From positions 372,001 to 436,000 of the forward strand of contig CAJNOJ010000034.1 of NCBI GenBank assembly GCA_905250025.1: DNA of 64,000 bases, in the 5' to 3' direction. The stretch's first letter is position 1. Every line of letters starts with the position of its first letter. This stretch comes from Adineta ricciae (Eukaryota; Rotifera; Eurotatoria; Adinetida; Adinetidae). Positions 12,366-23,299 of this stretch are shown here, in pieces. A model generated the notes under the pieces. That model was not told where the DNA came from, searched no databases, and saw nothing but the letters and a program-made list of their open reading frames with translations. A program made the position numbers and the translations under genes.

Positions 12366-13386
12366 ATGCCTACCGTCCATCAACGTAAACGAGCACTAGT
12401 TATTGGTATTGACAACTATCATTCTGAGCCACTTAAGTACTGCGTGAATGATGCTCAGGATTTGACAGAGACTTTGAAAGCAATGGACTTTGAAGTTACA
12501 TTGGTAATTAATTGCAGTTACGGTGAATTTTTTGACGAAGTCGACCAATTTATAGCGCAAATAACACATTCTGACTTGACTCTATTTTATTTCGCTGGGC
12601 ATGGAAAACAGATGGACGAACAGAATTTTCTGCTCCCATCAAATTACGATTACGATTATCGTCATAGTGAATCCAAATATCTATCGGAAAATGCTGTTAA
12701 TGTTCGATACATCACCAAAGCCATAGATGAGAAAAGGTGTTGTGTTACAATATACTTATTCGATTGTTGTAGGAATAATGTGCGTACTCGATCGTCTGAT
12801 CAACAGCAAGGTTTATCGGCGATACACGGCTTACCAGAAACTCTAGTCATGTTTTCATGTGCTCCGGGTAAAGCAGCAATGGATGAGACGTACAACGGTA
12901 GAAATGGCGTATTCATGGGGAGTTTGTTGCAGCATATCACCAAGCCACATAATCACACTGAAGTGCTGCTCAGAAATGTTGCACGAGATGTTAAAAATCA
13001 AACAAATGGTTTTCAATTGCCGTATCGAACAAGTTCTTTTACTGATAGTGTCTATTTGATAAGTGATAAGCAGGGTAAAACTTTTCGTTATTGCATTCTC
13101 GGTTATTACATCGTTCGTTTCTTTTCCATTAGAAAATCTTGCTGAAGTTCATTCTCGACGTCCGCTTAAATGTCACGGGCGTCCATGTGACAGGTGTGGT
13201 CATTGTCGGGATTGGCGTCCATGTGGCAGTGATTCCAGTGATGGCCTTCCTGTCTATGAAAAGCGTGCATGTGTTACATGTTGCGGTGCCAGATATGCAT
13301 ATCACGATGGACATGGTCATCTGTATGATTCAGTCCTCAATGGTTTTGGCTCTTCTTCTATCTGTACATGTCCAGATAACGTTTAG
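12366..13386 (+). CDS. caspase-like (peptidase C14) protein with Cys/His-rich C-terminal tail
   Basis: Two exons, 12366-13074 and 13133-13386, with a 58-nt intron; 320 aa. The N-terminal 230 residues form a caspase/metacaspase-type p20 fold: a KRALVIGIDNYHSEPLKYCVNDA start, the catalytic His in LTLFYFAGHGKQ, and the catalytic Cys in TIYLFDCCRNN. Acidic residues near both sites fit cleavage after Arg/Lys or Asp, which cannot be told from sequence. After the intron, about 80 residues carry many Cys and His (RPCDRCGHCRDW, CVTCCG, ICTCPDNV), a possible metal-binding or disulphide-rich module. No death domain, CARD or signal peptide is seen. The ATG was chosen because homology begins just after it. 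It is intact, between two gene relics. Confidence 0.85.
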
Positions 13387-13986
13387 AGATGACGAGCGCT
13401 AACGCTATCGTTTGCTTTGTATCAGAATGCGCGTCTGAGCGTTTTCTTTTTGTAATAGCTCTTTTGTCCCGCATCTTCATTAAACTTCCATTTGTGCTTA
13501 TTGAGAAGATTCATTAATGATTACTATACCGCCACTCCCCTCAAGCTACTCGCTCATATCGATAAAAGCACCGTTAAGAGTAGCATTGCATCATGTCAAC
13601 CATTGTGAAGTAGACGTCAATTCGATGCTTTTGTTCAGTTTTGGCTGAGTGTGCACGAGATAATATATTCGTTTGTGGTCATTACACTTCACGATCGTCT
13701 CTCTGTGTATTTCATCTGTATTTCGAAGATCTGGATGCCCCCCCCCCCTCCGTCACCTGTACGACCATCCGATAACGTTGGATTGTGACATGTGGCTATA
13801 AGTTCAATACTTCTAACCGATAGGCCAAAAATTTATATTCATTAGAAAGAATATATTGCTCCATGTTGTTTACCAGATGTACGATGCACTTGTAGCGTAA
13901 TAGCTACTTTCCATCAATCAAGAAAACAATATAAAACTAATCATGAAGATCGAACAGAATTAGATATGAGCGTCTTCAATCAATAA
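13387..13986. other. intergenic, with a poly-C tract
   Basis: About 600 nt without a supported exon. A run of about twelve C (near 13738-13749) stands out in AT-rich DNA. It could be a slippage-prone tract or a sequencing weak spot. Confidence 0.45.
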
Positions 13987-14011
13987 TTGTCAATATCTAC
14001 TCATAAATCTC

Positions 14012-14232
14012 TAGTTCATGCGAGTAAACGGCTCGTTGAAGAAAAAGATGATTATGAAAATCAATCATCAGCAGACCTTGTATGTAAAATTTGTTTAGCT
14101 CAGAAGAAAACCTACACGATCAGTCCTTCCAATCATCTCTGCTGCTGCTCCGTGTGTACTCAGTGCATCGAAGACTGCTGTCCAATGTGCTGTGAAGCCA
14201 TAGAATTGATTCAATGTATTTATCGTCTATGA
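14012..14232 (+). pseudogene. orphan IAP-type RING fragment
   Basis: The open frame has no in-frame ATG. It begins just after an acceptor-like CTCTAG (about 14013) and ends with a stop at 14230-14232. The RING-like segment reads LVCKICLAQKK...PSNHLCCCSVCTQC...DCCPMC and ends ELIQCIYRL, the layout of the C-terminal RING of IAP and related ligases. The first Cys of the usual CGH triplet is Ser (SNH), so one zinc ligand is missing. No upstream exon (BIR or other) could be linked. It is either the last exon of an unseen gene or a decayed fragment, and I favour decay. It lies about 600 nt after the caspase-like gene. Confidence 0.5.
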
Positions 14233-14449
14233 AAGCTCCGATCAAAAGACAAAGAACGGAAAAAGAGTTTGCTTTCTTTGCTAAATAGACAACGTTCATC
14301 AGTGACCAAATACATCTGGATAGGAAAAAATACATCGAGATATGATATGTAAATATAATTGATTTTTAAAATAAAAAAAAAGAAGAAGAACGAGCACAAG
14401 ACTAATTTGAAAATACTAATCGTATAAATGTCTATTGGTTGCACATTGC

Positions 14450-16708
14450 CTAAGCAAGGTGTGAGCGTGGACATTTCTTAATTAATTCGTCGACAACTGA
14501 TGGATCGTTTAATGTTGAGATATCACCAAGATTGTGAACGTCAGGCTCAACAATTTTACGTAAAATACGGCGCATGATTTTACCGCTACGAGTTTTAGGC
14601 AAGTTCGGTGCAAAATGTATAATGTCAGGAAACACATGTGCACCGATGATCTCACGAACAGTTTTAATGAGATCTTTTTGTAGTGCGTCAGATTCTTCAA
14701 CGCCATCTTTCAATGTAACGAAACAGTACATGCCCTGATTCTTCTTTGGATCCGGATAACCGACAACTGCAGCTTCGGACACACCGGCATGTTGAACAAG
14801 AGCAGACTCAACTTCAGCCGTGCCGATATTATGACCTGATATGACTAGAACGTCATCCTAAAAATGAACTATGTTTACTACTGCTTTTCTCGATTGTTGT
14901 TACGAACCACTCGACCGGTGATCCAATGATAACCGTTTGCTTTTATCTCACAACCATCGCCAGAAAAATAATAGCCAGGATATGGTCTGAAGTACACATC
15001 GACGAAACGTTCATGATTACGATAAAGACTACGTGCTTGACCAGGCCATGAGTCTCGGATACATAATTCACCCGTATTTGGCGGTTGTAATGGTTGTCGA
15101 GTTTCCTTGTTGAAAAGTTGAGTTTGAATACCAAAAAATGGCAGCGTAGCTGAACCGCCTTCAAGTTCCCATACGTTTGGAATAGGTGTAATCATAAATC
15201 CACCGGTTTCAGTCTAGAGTCAATGCAATCTATCCATTGGTCATAGATAAAATATCGAACAAACCTGCCACCATGTATCAACAATAGTACAGCGGCTATC
15301 ACCAACAATTGTATGATACCATTTCCATGCTTCTGGATTGATTGGTTCACCTACAGTACCTAATATTCGAAGTGATTTACGGCTTGTACGCGTGACAAAT
15401 GAATCATCATGTGCCATTAACGAACGAATAGCTGTTGGTGCGGTGTAGAATATATTAATTTGATGTTTATCAACAATATTCCAAAAACGTGACACATCAG
15501 GATACGTCGGTATTCCTTCGAAAACTACTGTGGTCGCTCGATTAGACAACGGTCCATAGATAACATCTATTCATTATCGTGAAAGTTTTTGGATACTATT
15601 AATCGTCACAAAAGACATTATTTCTTACATGAATGACCTGTAATCCATCCAACATCAGCTGTACACATATAAACTTCACCTGGAGTGTATGCAAAGACGT
15701 ATTTAAATGTTAAACTGACATATGTCAAATAACCACCAGTTGTATGTAATATTCCCTTGGGTTTACCAGTTGAGCCACTCGTGTAAAGCTATAAAAGATT
15801 ATTAAGAGATAGATCTTTCATCGGAACACATCTGTCAAAATCTTTACAATAAATAATGGATCTTCGGCATTCATTGGTTCAGGGTCACATTTATCGTCCA
15901 CTTTTTCTAATTCATCATGCACCCAATAATCTCGACCGTCGACCCATAAAAGCGAACTACGTTGTTCTGCGCAGTCATCTTCCGTTGCCGATAATCCATG
16001 ATTTCGTTGGAAGACAAGAACAGTTTTAACTGATTTGCATTGTTCCATCGTTAGAGCAACATCGATTTTACCTTTCAATGGTGTACATTTACCACCGCGA
16101 ACGCCGAAGTCACTTGTGATAACGATTGTCGACTCGCAATCAGATATGCGTTCGGCTACACTATGTGAGCTGAAACCACCGAAGACAACGGAATGTATGG
16201 CACCGATTCGTGCGCACGCTAATAACGCTACGCATGTGTCCACGATCATGGGCATGTAAATCGTCACTCGATCTCCTTTTTTCACTCCATGATTTTTCAA
16301 GACATTTGCAAATCGTTTCACGTCACGTAGAAGTTCAGCATAGGTGATATGATGTCGTTTTTCAGTTAACTTATCTGTTTCGAAAATAATTGCCACTTGC
16401 TCACCTACACTCGGATCTTTTGCTATATGTCGATCGAGACAATTATAGCAGACATTTAGTACTCCATCTTCAAACCATTTAATTTCTACACCTCGTTCTG
16501 TACGGTAATCGAATTCAGTGTTTTTTATTTTCGTCGGAAATTGATACCAATCCAAACGCTGTGCGGCTAATGTCCAAAATCGATCAGGGTTTTCGGTTGA
16601 TAATGCGTAAAGACTTTTATATTCGTCAAATGTTTGAATTTTCTCTGGTAATGAGGATTGATCCCACGCAGTTGTACTGGAATTGTTTATCACTGTTGAA
16701 GAAGACAT
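14450..16708 (-). CDS. ACSS2: acetyl-CoA synthetase (AMP-forming)
   Basis: Five exons, 16708-15848, 15788-15629, 15566-15265, 15213-14908 and 14857-14450, sum to 678 aa, normal for the family. It joins acetate, ATP and CoA into acetyl-CoA via acetyl-AMP. Family motifs are complete: the N-terminal ACAS segment, [33 protein letters not shown], the A3 motif [33 protein letters not shown], the hinge [18 protein letters not shown] and the C-terminal catalytic Lys in [13 protein letters not shown]. No clear mitochondrial presequence is seen, so a cytosolic/nuclear ACSS2-type enzyme is more likely. The last intron starts with GTTCGT. An acceptor-like TTTCAG lies 45 nt upstream of the ATG. Confidence 0.95.
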
Positions 16709-17626
16709 GCTGAATGTCGACTACGAATGGAAAATGAAAGGCGCAAGAGACGTCTGAAATATACACACACATACATATATATTCATCATGGTAAAAAATA
16801 GAAGAAATATTAAAAAACACATGGCAACAGATGTGTGACATCGACGATTCCACTGAAAGAAAATGCGAGACAAACCACGTCACTTCACAATGTCTACTGA
16901 CATTTATGTCGTAGTTCACAATTCAGGTCACTTGATGTACTCATGGTCATTATTCCAATGAAAAAATGTTCTCATTCAAGAGAAGGGAGGAGCAATGCAT
17001 GGTTTCCACCGAATAGTATGAGAACGAAGCATTACAACGATTAATATGATAAAGGAAAAGAAAAACAAAATTCAGGATATTCTACGATTTCTTTTCTTCT
17101 GTCTTTCATGTAAAGTCAAAGAAAAGATGTCTCGATTGTCAAACATCGTTCGAAAGGAATAATAAACTGTATTCTTATCCTAAGACTTCGATAAATCATC
17201 GAAATAAAAGAAGAAGAGAACAAGTTTTTTTGCTGACTATCTCCTTCTTTCACACAACGAGATGATTTTAGATTAAGACAACAAGAACGACAAAATAGAA
17301 GATTGACCTAAAAAACATTTTCTTTCTTTTTCTTAAGCGTCACACATACAAGCTTAGTTAACCATCGATTGCCAATTTGGCGAGCGGAAAAAAAATAGAC
17401 GAGACGCTAGAATGAATGACTTCTCTCTTTCTTTTCCTAACGCGATGAGCAATTCTTCTCTCTTCTATTTCGGACTTAATCGAGCCGAACAACTATTACC
17501 TACAAGTTCCAAACGGCGAGTTTTTCTTTCCTGAAACAAACAAACGAGCACGTACAATATCATTTGCATCTTTTGTTTTTCATGCAATAACAACAACGAA
17601 ATGAAAAAACGAACACGGACATACAT
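16709..17626. other. intergenic, ACSS2 5' region
   Basis: About 0.9 kb between the ACSS2 start and the TXNDC11 stop, both on (-). Several purine- or pyrimidine-rich stretches occur (17030-17470). No exon is supported. Confidence 0.4.
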
Positions 17627-20600
17627 TCACGAAAATGACTTTACTAAATATGATATTTGAGAAAAGTCTACATATGTTGATGATAACATTGAAAGAAAAC
17701 TATTATTGCTCGGTTGACACCAGTGATCATTGGGAGTGTCAGGAATATAAAGATGATAAAGAAGATATTTGATTAGACTAACACTGGTGATCGATTCGGT
17801 GGAAGTCGGAAAAACGATTGAATGATTCTTTCTATTCAATCAAACCAAATTAGTTTTAACGAAAGAACTAGACAAAGAAAGAAAGCACAAACTTTTTCGC
17901 AGGAAACAATATTATCGTCGGATAATGATATGCAGTTAAGTGCCATGGAAGATCATGCTTATCTGCTTGTATTCTAAATGAGATCCAAGTGTGAGAAGAT
18001 TTCGAACGAGAAAGTTCTAACCGACCGAGTAAAAATCAGATCAGAAAAGTTTTCGAAGAACTTCTTTGTTTGATATACAACTGGCCAGATGGATTGACAA
18101 AATCCGCACCATTTTGTGTAGTAAACGACCAGAACATGCTATGGATCGAAACCGATTGAGATGTTTTCAAAGGCTCAGCTCGTTTTTTTACCTTAGTCGA
18201 ATCAAAAACAATTGGATGAAATGTATCAGTTGTCAACTCGATGAGCTTATTGGAATGGTTTATCACTGCTTCATCATTTGGAATGCTTGTGTATGAGCGA
18301 GATCGTACATTATGCGAGATTTCATATATAAGTTTATCTAAAACATCACCAAGCGGTGTAACTTACGAAAGATGCATTTCAGTATACATACAGATATTTT
18401 CAGTAGTAATGTGAGTATCGTTGAGAATATAATGCTGTTCGTTCTAGAAAAAGAATTGAATGCATACAATCTGATCTCTGCTTATTCATCATGAAAATGT
18501 CTCAGCAGTCGTGCAATGACTAGTTATGATAAACCGGTAATCATTAAGCTGCCGGATGTTGAAAGTTTCAATCAAAGGGATGTATTCTTCGTGAATGGGT
18601 CTCCGCGAAGAACTCTTGTCTTTGTGTGTGTGTGTGTGTTTGTTGGTAGAAACAAATTGATTATGATAACAGTGCATGCAGAATATGTTCGAGGGAATCG
18701 TAAAATACCAAAAGGTTTATCTCTATTTTTTTTTAACAGATAATAAAAAATATTTGTTTATGACTCATCTGTAAGATTAATCTGAAGAGACACCTCGACT
18801 ATTCAAAGACGACGCGGTACATCGGATGTTTCTCATCAGATAGAATAGGCTAATCATCGAGTTGCGTTAGAACAATCATTTTTTATGTTAGTCATATGTT
18901 TTTAAATTATACGATTTAGTTATCTACGATTAATAAGCACCGATAAGAAGATGTGCATCTTTAGTCAGAAGCATCTACAACTAACATGTGCTTGTTGATA
19001 AGCTTTATAACGCTTAGTCAATCGAACAAATCTTTGGTTTCTCTTAACAGACAGCTGTAAAATGAAAGGAGTTGTATTGTGTTTTGATTGATAGTGGTGA
19101 CTTACTTTTGGTTGCAACACTATGATTGCTCTTGAAGTATTCATAATACCGATATTTTGAGCGAAATTTGGGTAATGCCGTGAGTTGATCAATCGGATTG
19201 CCCACGTTGAGTTAATTCCGCATAGAAAATTTCGATACTTTTCTGTTGAACTATTACCTTCGAGAATCTTTTTCGGTTGAATTTTGAGAATTTGTTCGTA
19301 AAATTTATCTCGTCTCTTATCGAGAACAGCGTCGCGATTCGTATTGGAACTTTTCTCATAAGTTAACGATGAATTTCTCAACCATTGTTGGCAGTACAGT
19401 TCCACACAGAGTTTTTCCACGGATTTAATCTTCAAAATCGGCAAACAGACATTGGCATGTTTATTCGAGAAATTTAATAGCGACAATGGATAATTTAATA
19501 AACATATATTGTATAAATCATCTGTCGAAATTTGACTTAATGCATAATGGCAACATGATGATAAACGATGAAGTTGCGTCTTATTCAGATTCTCCGGTAG
19601 ATCAGCGAATGAATCATTATACAACCGTTCCAGTTGTTCGAGCCATCGAGATGAATGTGTAACATTGCAACTTGAAAGATAGAAATAAATTTGACGCAGC
19701 TAAGGAGAGAAAAGATAGAAATAAATAGTCCGACGAAGTCAGTCATGCGTAAAAAATAATCTACTAAATTCTTTTTTGTTTCTTTCATTCGGTTTATTCG
19801 GTCGTCAATAACAATTATAGTCGGATGAAGACCGTATCAATCTTAGCGTGTTTACGAACATCATCAATTGGATTACGAGCTTTAGTTTTATATTTCTTAT
19901 CTTACTTTTATCTCGTCGAGTCTGTTTGAGGTGAAAAATAAGAGGAGATTGTCGTAGTCAGTCAGCGCATCAGTAACAGTCGCTTTGTCAATCGACGGAC
20001 TATGCGAATAATAACGATTTCTCGGTATAAGCCAACCGACATGTGCTTCAGACTAAATGAGTTTCGTATAGAATAGATTATGAAGTTATCATTTGTCAAA
20101 AACTAACCTCTTCATTGATGATCCATTGATAGAGATTTTCCATAGTAAAATTATTCGTCATATTTGGAAACATCTATTCAATTAGACAACAATAAACAGA
20201 GATAAATCGATTTTCGTCTTACTTGAGGTTCAGTATGTAACTGATGTAGAACGACGAATGGCGTTTGGAACGTATTATTCACATAAAGTCGTGATAGTTC
20301 ATCAGTAATTGATTGATTTAGAATAATAGCGAAACGTACAGGATGTTCGTTATCTATTTAAAGTGTGAAGATACATTGATTGTGTTTGAGATTTCATTTA
20401 CCATATTCAATGTGTTTCAGAGCGGCTTGAACGTAGAGAGAAGATTGTTGTCTTTGTAAATCATTTGAAAAATCAAAAGAAGCTAAAACAGTTGACTAAA
20501 AAATTAAACGAAAGTCGACTTAAATAACGATCCGTTAAAACCAAATTCGTTTTTACTTCGTATTGAACAATAAAATCTAAAAAATCATTTACATGGGTTA

Positions 20601-21265
20601 ATCTCATCACAGGCATACGAATTTTCTCGATAAATTCAATTATATTGGAAGCAATTGCCGGTCCAAAATATTGATAGCCTCGCGTGCCTTTAACGTATAA
20701 AAACATATGAGGAAAATAATTCAATTTGTACGTCTTTCGACATTGACCATTATAATGAAAACAATCAACAGCGATGAACTTAACCTAAACAAAAAAAAAA
20801 GCTATTGTTCAGCGACAATCATTTGTCTTCAGTTCTTACATGAAATTTATCTAAAGTAACATTTCCGTCTGAAGTACGTTCTCGGTAGAACGCAGCGGCT
20901 TTTTCATACGGATCACGCATACGTCGACTGATACCACAGAAATCTATCGTTCAAACATTTGTATTTCGATTATATTCCCATCGTGTTTGTTGTCACTTAC
21001 TTGCATAGTACATAACGAAGACAAACGTGTGTGAATTGATCGTTCGTGAAACAGGCGCTAGGTTTCCGTCGAAATAATCATCAATGAGTTGCTTCGAGGA
21101 TGTAAAGAAAGGTCGCGGTTCTTTGTATGTTCCAGCATCGGATGAGAAAAGTCTACGAATAAAATATCGATGAAAGTTCGCGGAATGACACTCTACCTAC
21201 CGAAATGTTTCAGTGGATTTGATCAATGATAATAGTAGGATGATGATCTTCACATACTTACACAT
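17627..21265 (-). CDS. TXNDC11: TXNDC11-like thioredoxin-domain protein, first haplotype copy
   Basis: Fourteen exons (21265-21201, 21154-21001, 20943-20840, 20784-20557, 20495-20402, 20353-20223, 20173-20108, 20052-19905, 19699-19106, 18443-18392, 18337-18192, 18138-18026, 17973-17893, 17831-17627) sum to exactly 726 aa. The N-terminus is a signal peptide (MCKYVKIIILLLSLIKS). A first thioredoxin-like fold has lost its active cysteines (VMYYANFCGIS), then VKFIAVDCFHYNGQCRKTY and NYFPHMFLYVKGTRGYQYFG match TXNDC11 closely. The second domain has an intact redox motif, VVYYTKWCGFCQSIWPVVY, followed by DKHDLPWHLT and a YPTIILFP strand. TXNDC11 works in the ER, binding dual oxidase and EDEM proteins. 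Compared with the vertebrate protein, the C-terminal coiled coil is absent. The 662-nt intron 9 is unusually long for this window. Confidence 0.9.
18444..19105 (-). other. long intron 9 of TXNDC11 with a TG microsatellite
   Basis: The 662-nt intron runs from GTAAGT to TTTCTAG. Translating straight through it gives a frame ending in SCRCF with a stop at 18965-18967, which would truncate the protein before the second thioredoxin domain. A (TG)n tract at about 18621-18640 is longer here than in the second copy (about 24185-24200). No other feature is seen. Confidence 0.6.
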
Positions 21266-21388
21266 TCTATTTTCATAAATTACGGATTCATATGAAAAGA
21301 AAAGCGAACATATTTAGGAAATATTCAATCACATGTCTGTTTTCGGTATTTTAATTAGAAAAAAAAATCAAATATAAAAGAAAATAAA

Positions 21389-22434
21389 TTAAGATTTTGA
21401 ATATGTTTTGATTAAATCTCTTGCCGCTTGTAAGTCTAAATGAAGTTACTTAGACGGAAAAGAGAGTGTCAGTCACAAGAGCTTACCAGCAAATAAAACA
21501 GCGAATTGTTCGGCATTCATTGCGAATGATATCGATTTCGATTGATTCTCTAGATTATCATTATAATTTAAATTCATAGTTACAACAGGTAAATGCATAT
21601 CGTGTAGATTATTTGTTGTTTTCACATCGAGCACATTCCACTGAATATCGCCCAGTTTTGTCACTAAAAACAAGAACAATGTCATATGATATAAGGTCAA
21701 AGATTCGATCATACATCGCATGACGGATGAACGTAATTTTGCGATTAATCTCTCGAAACTTTCGTCGTAAACTTTGACTAGAGCACTTGCATGTTCTACA
21801 ATGGAAACATAAAGTAGGTCAAACTCGAACTAAAGATAAACATACCTTTGGGAAGACCAAGTTGCGTCAATTCGTTTAGTAATGATTGTCCGTCAACGGA
21901 ATGTTTAGCTGACATAGTAAGAATGTATTGCAAGGCACGAACAGATGCTTTTAAATTGCTACTTTCTACACAGAATAGTTAGATAATTATCATAGCACAT
22001 ACGATCTCTGTACCGAATTTATCGCCGACTAGCTTTTGTGCTTCACTAAGCTAAAAGTACGCGAGTTTAATGTTGTCAAACAGACTTTAAATCTTACGTT
22101 TAGCGTATCTGTTAGAATTGCTTGCATCACTTGCTGACAGAGTAATTTCAATTTTACTGAACTCTAAGGAGAACATGAAGTTCAGTAAAAGAATTCGCCT
22201 TATCAAGATGCGTTTACTAGTTTTGATAATGTGAAGATTTCAGCCAATAACCAATCAGCACAGTCTTCACCACCACAAAAACGAAACCGCTAAAAAGAAG
22301 ATATCCGTTAGTATCTATTGAGCAACATATCAGAGCAATTTCGTAGCTTTCCGTTACAGAAGAGAATGGTAACATTCAGATAGAAGCTTTTAGTATAAGC
22401 AGTACTTCCTCTAATCTCCATGATGACTTACCAT
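21389..22434 (-). CDS. COMMD4: COMM domain-containing protein 4, first haplotype copy
   Basis: Eight exons (22434-22432, 22289-22218, 22163-22098, 22050-22014, 21965-21846, 21795-21715, 21663-21487, 21435-21389) give 200 aa, matching the family length of about 199. The first coding exon holds only the ATG. Recognisable segments are [36 protein letters not shown], the [20 protein letters not shown] stretch, and the C-terminal COMM domain with DIQWNVLDV and [21 protein letters not shown] proteins form the Commander complex that recycles endosomal cargo and also modulate NF-kB and cullin ligases. It lies between RPS6 and TXNDC11 on the same strand, with 123 nt to the TXNDC11 start. Confidence 0.92.
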
Positions 22435-22674
22435 ATTGAACTTTTCGTTCTAAATCTAAAATAACAAATGAAAACAGCTCAAATGTCTTTTTTTTCGTTC
22501 TTTTGTCTCAGTTATCATATCGATCTGATGTTTTATTTGTTAGAAAACATAGTGTAACAGAAAACAAAACAATGATGACATGAAATGACAACTAAACGAA
22601 GGTCGAGATGATGTTTTTCTTTTTTTTTCATAGTTGTCTTGTAAAAGAGCAAAAACTTCGTTTTCTTTTGTATT

Positions 22675-23254
22675 TTATGCTTTCGATTCCGACAATCGAG
22701 TTGATGAACGACGTTTGGATTCACTGCGTTTGCGTTCACGTTTTTCCTTGGCGTACTGTTGAAGCAACTTGGCGTATCTAGATCATTAACAGAAATTATT
22801 CACAGAAAAATGTACTTTTGACTAAAACTCACTCATTTTGAAGAACGCGTTGTTTTTCGGCACGACGTTTCTTCAATGCTAATGCATGTCTCTTGCGTTG
22901 AACGCGTCGTGGTGTAATTAAACGTTGAATTTTCGGTGCTTTAACTCGTGGTTTTTTGCTTTCTTTTGTCAATGGTCGTTTAACAACGTATTTTCTAACA
23001 TCGTCTTCTTTGCTTAAGTTAAACAATTTACGAATGTGATTAGCACGTTTGGGTCCGAGACGACGTGGGATGGTTTTGTTTGTTAGACCATCAATATCTT
23101 GTTCGCCACGTTTGCTGACCACACAGGCCAAAACGGATAAGTTTTGATCAACAATGCAACCACGAACAGACTTGCGTTTACGTTCACCCTTTCGTCGTTG
23201 ACGGTAACATTTATGACGTTTGTCAAGCAGTAAACGGACACGTTGGTTAGTCAA
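22675..23254 (-). CDS. RPS6: ribosomal protein S6, first haplotype copy, cut by the gap
   Basis: The terminal exon 22777-22675 and the main exon 23254-22833 are present. The 5' coding part is missing because the sequence runs into 45 unknown bases. The protein begins inside [20 protein letters not shown] and ends with the basic tail [19 protein letters not shown], whose serines match the S6-kinase sites of eS6. It is otherwise intact and nearly identical to the complete copy at 28240-29020. The truncation reflects the contig end, not a real pseudogene. Confidence 0.93.
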
Positions 23255-23299
23255 NNNNNNNNNNNNNNNNNNNNNNNNNNNNNNNNNNNNNNNNNNNNN
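23255..23299. other. assembly gap (45 N)
   Basis: A run of 45 unknown bases. The sequence left of it ends inside RPS6. The sequence right of it starts inside the last exon of a second TXNDC11 copy, a point equivalent to position 17738. It therefore marks the join of two overlapping contigs. Confidence 0.97.

Larger units (their letters stand above)
17738..23254. repeat. 5.5-kb block, first copy (pair with 23300-28819)
   Basis: This block matches 23300-28819 along its whole length in the same orientation, with scattered substitutions and small indels. It carries TXNDC11 (less its last codons), COMMD4 and most of RPS6. For example, the large TXNDC11 exon differs at about 14 of 219 aligned residues of the open frame. 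The right edge coincides with the N run. Most likely this is an uncollapsed haplotype overlap. Confidence 0.93.

Noticed and set aside
13129..13402. Ile/Thr- and Val/Met-rich open frames overlapping the end of the caspase-like gene
   Set aside because: They are shadows of the Cys/His-rich exon in other frames.
18965..19054. SCRCF as the genuine C-terminus of the TXNDC11-like protein
   Set aside because: A long intron joins QPK to NEQHYILND, restoring the conserved sequence and the second thioredoxin domain, and the full exon chain sums to whole codons.
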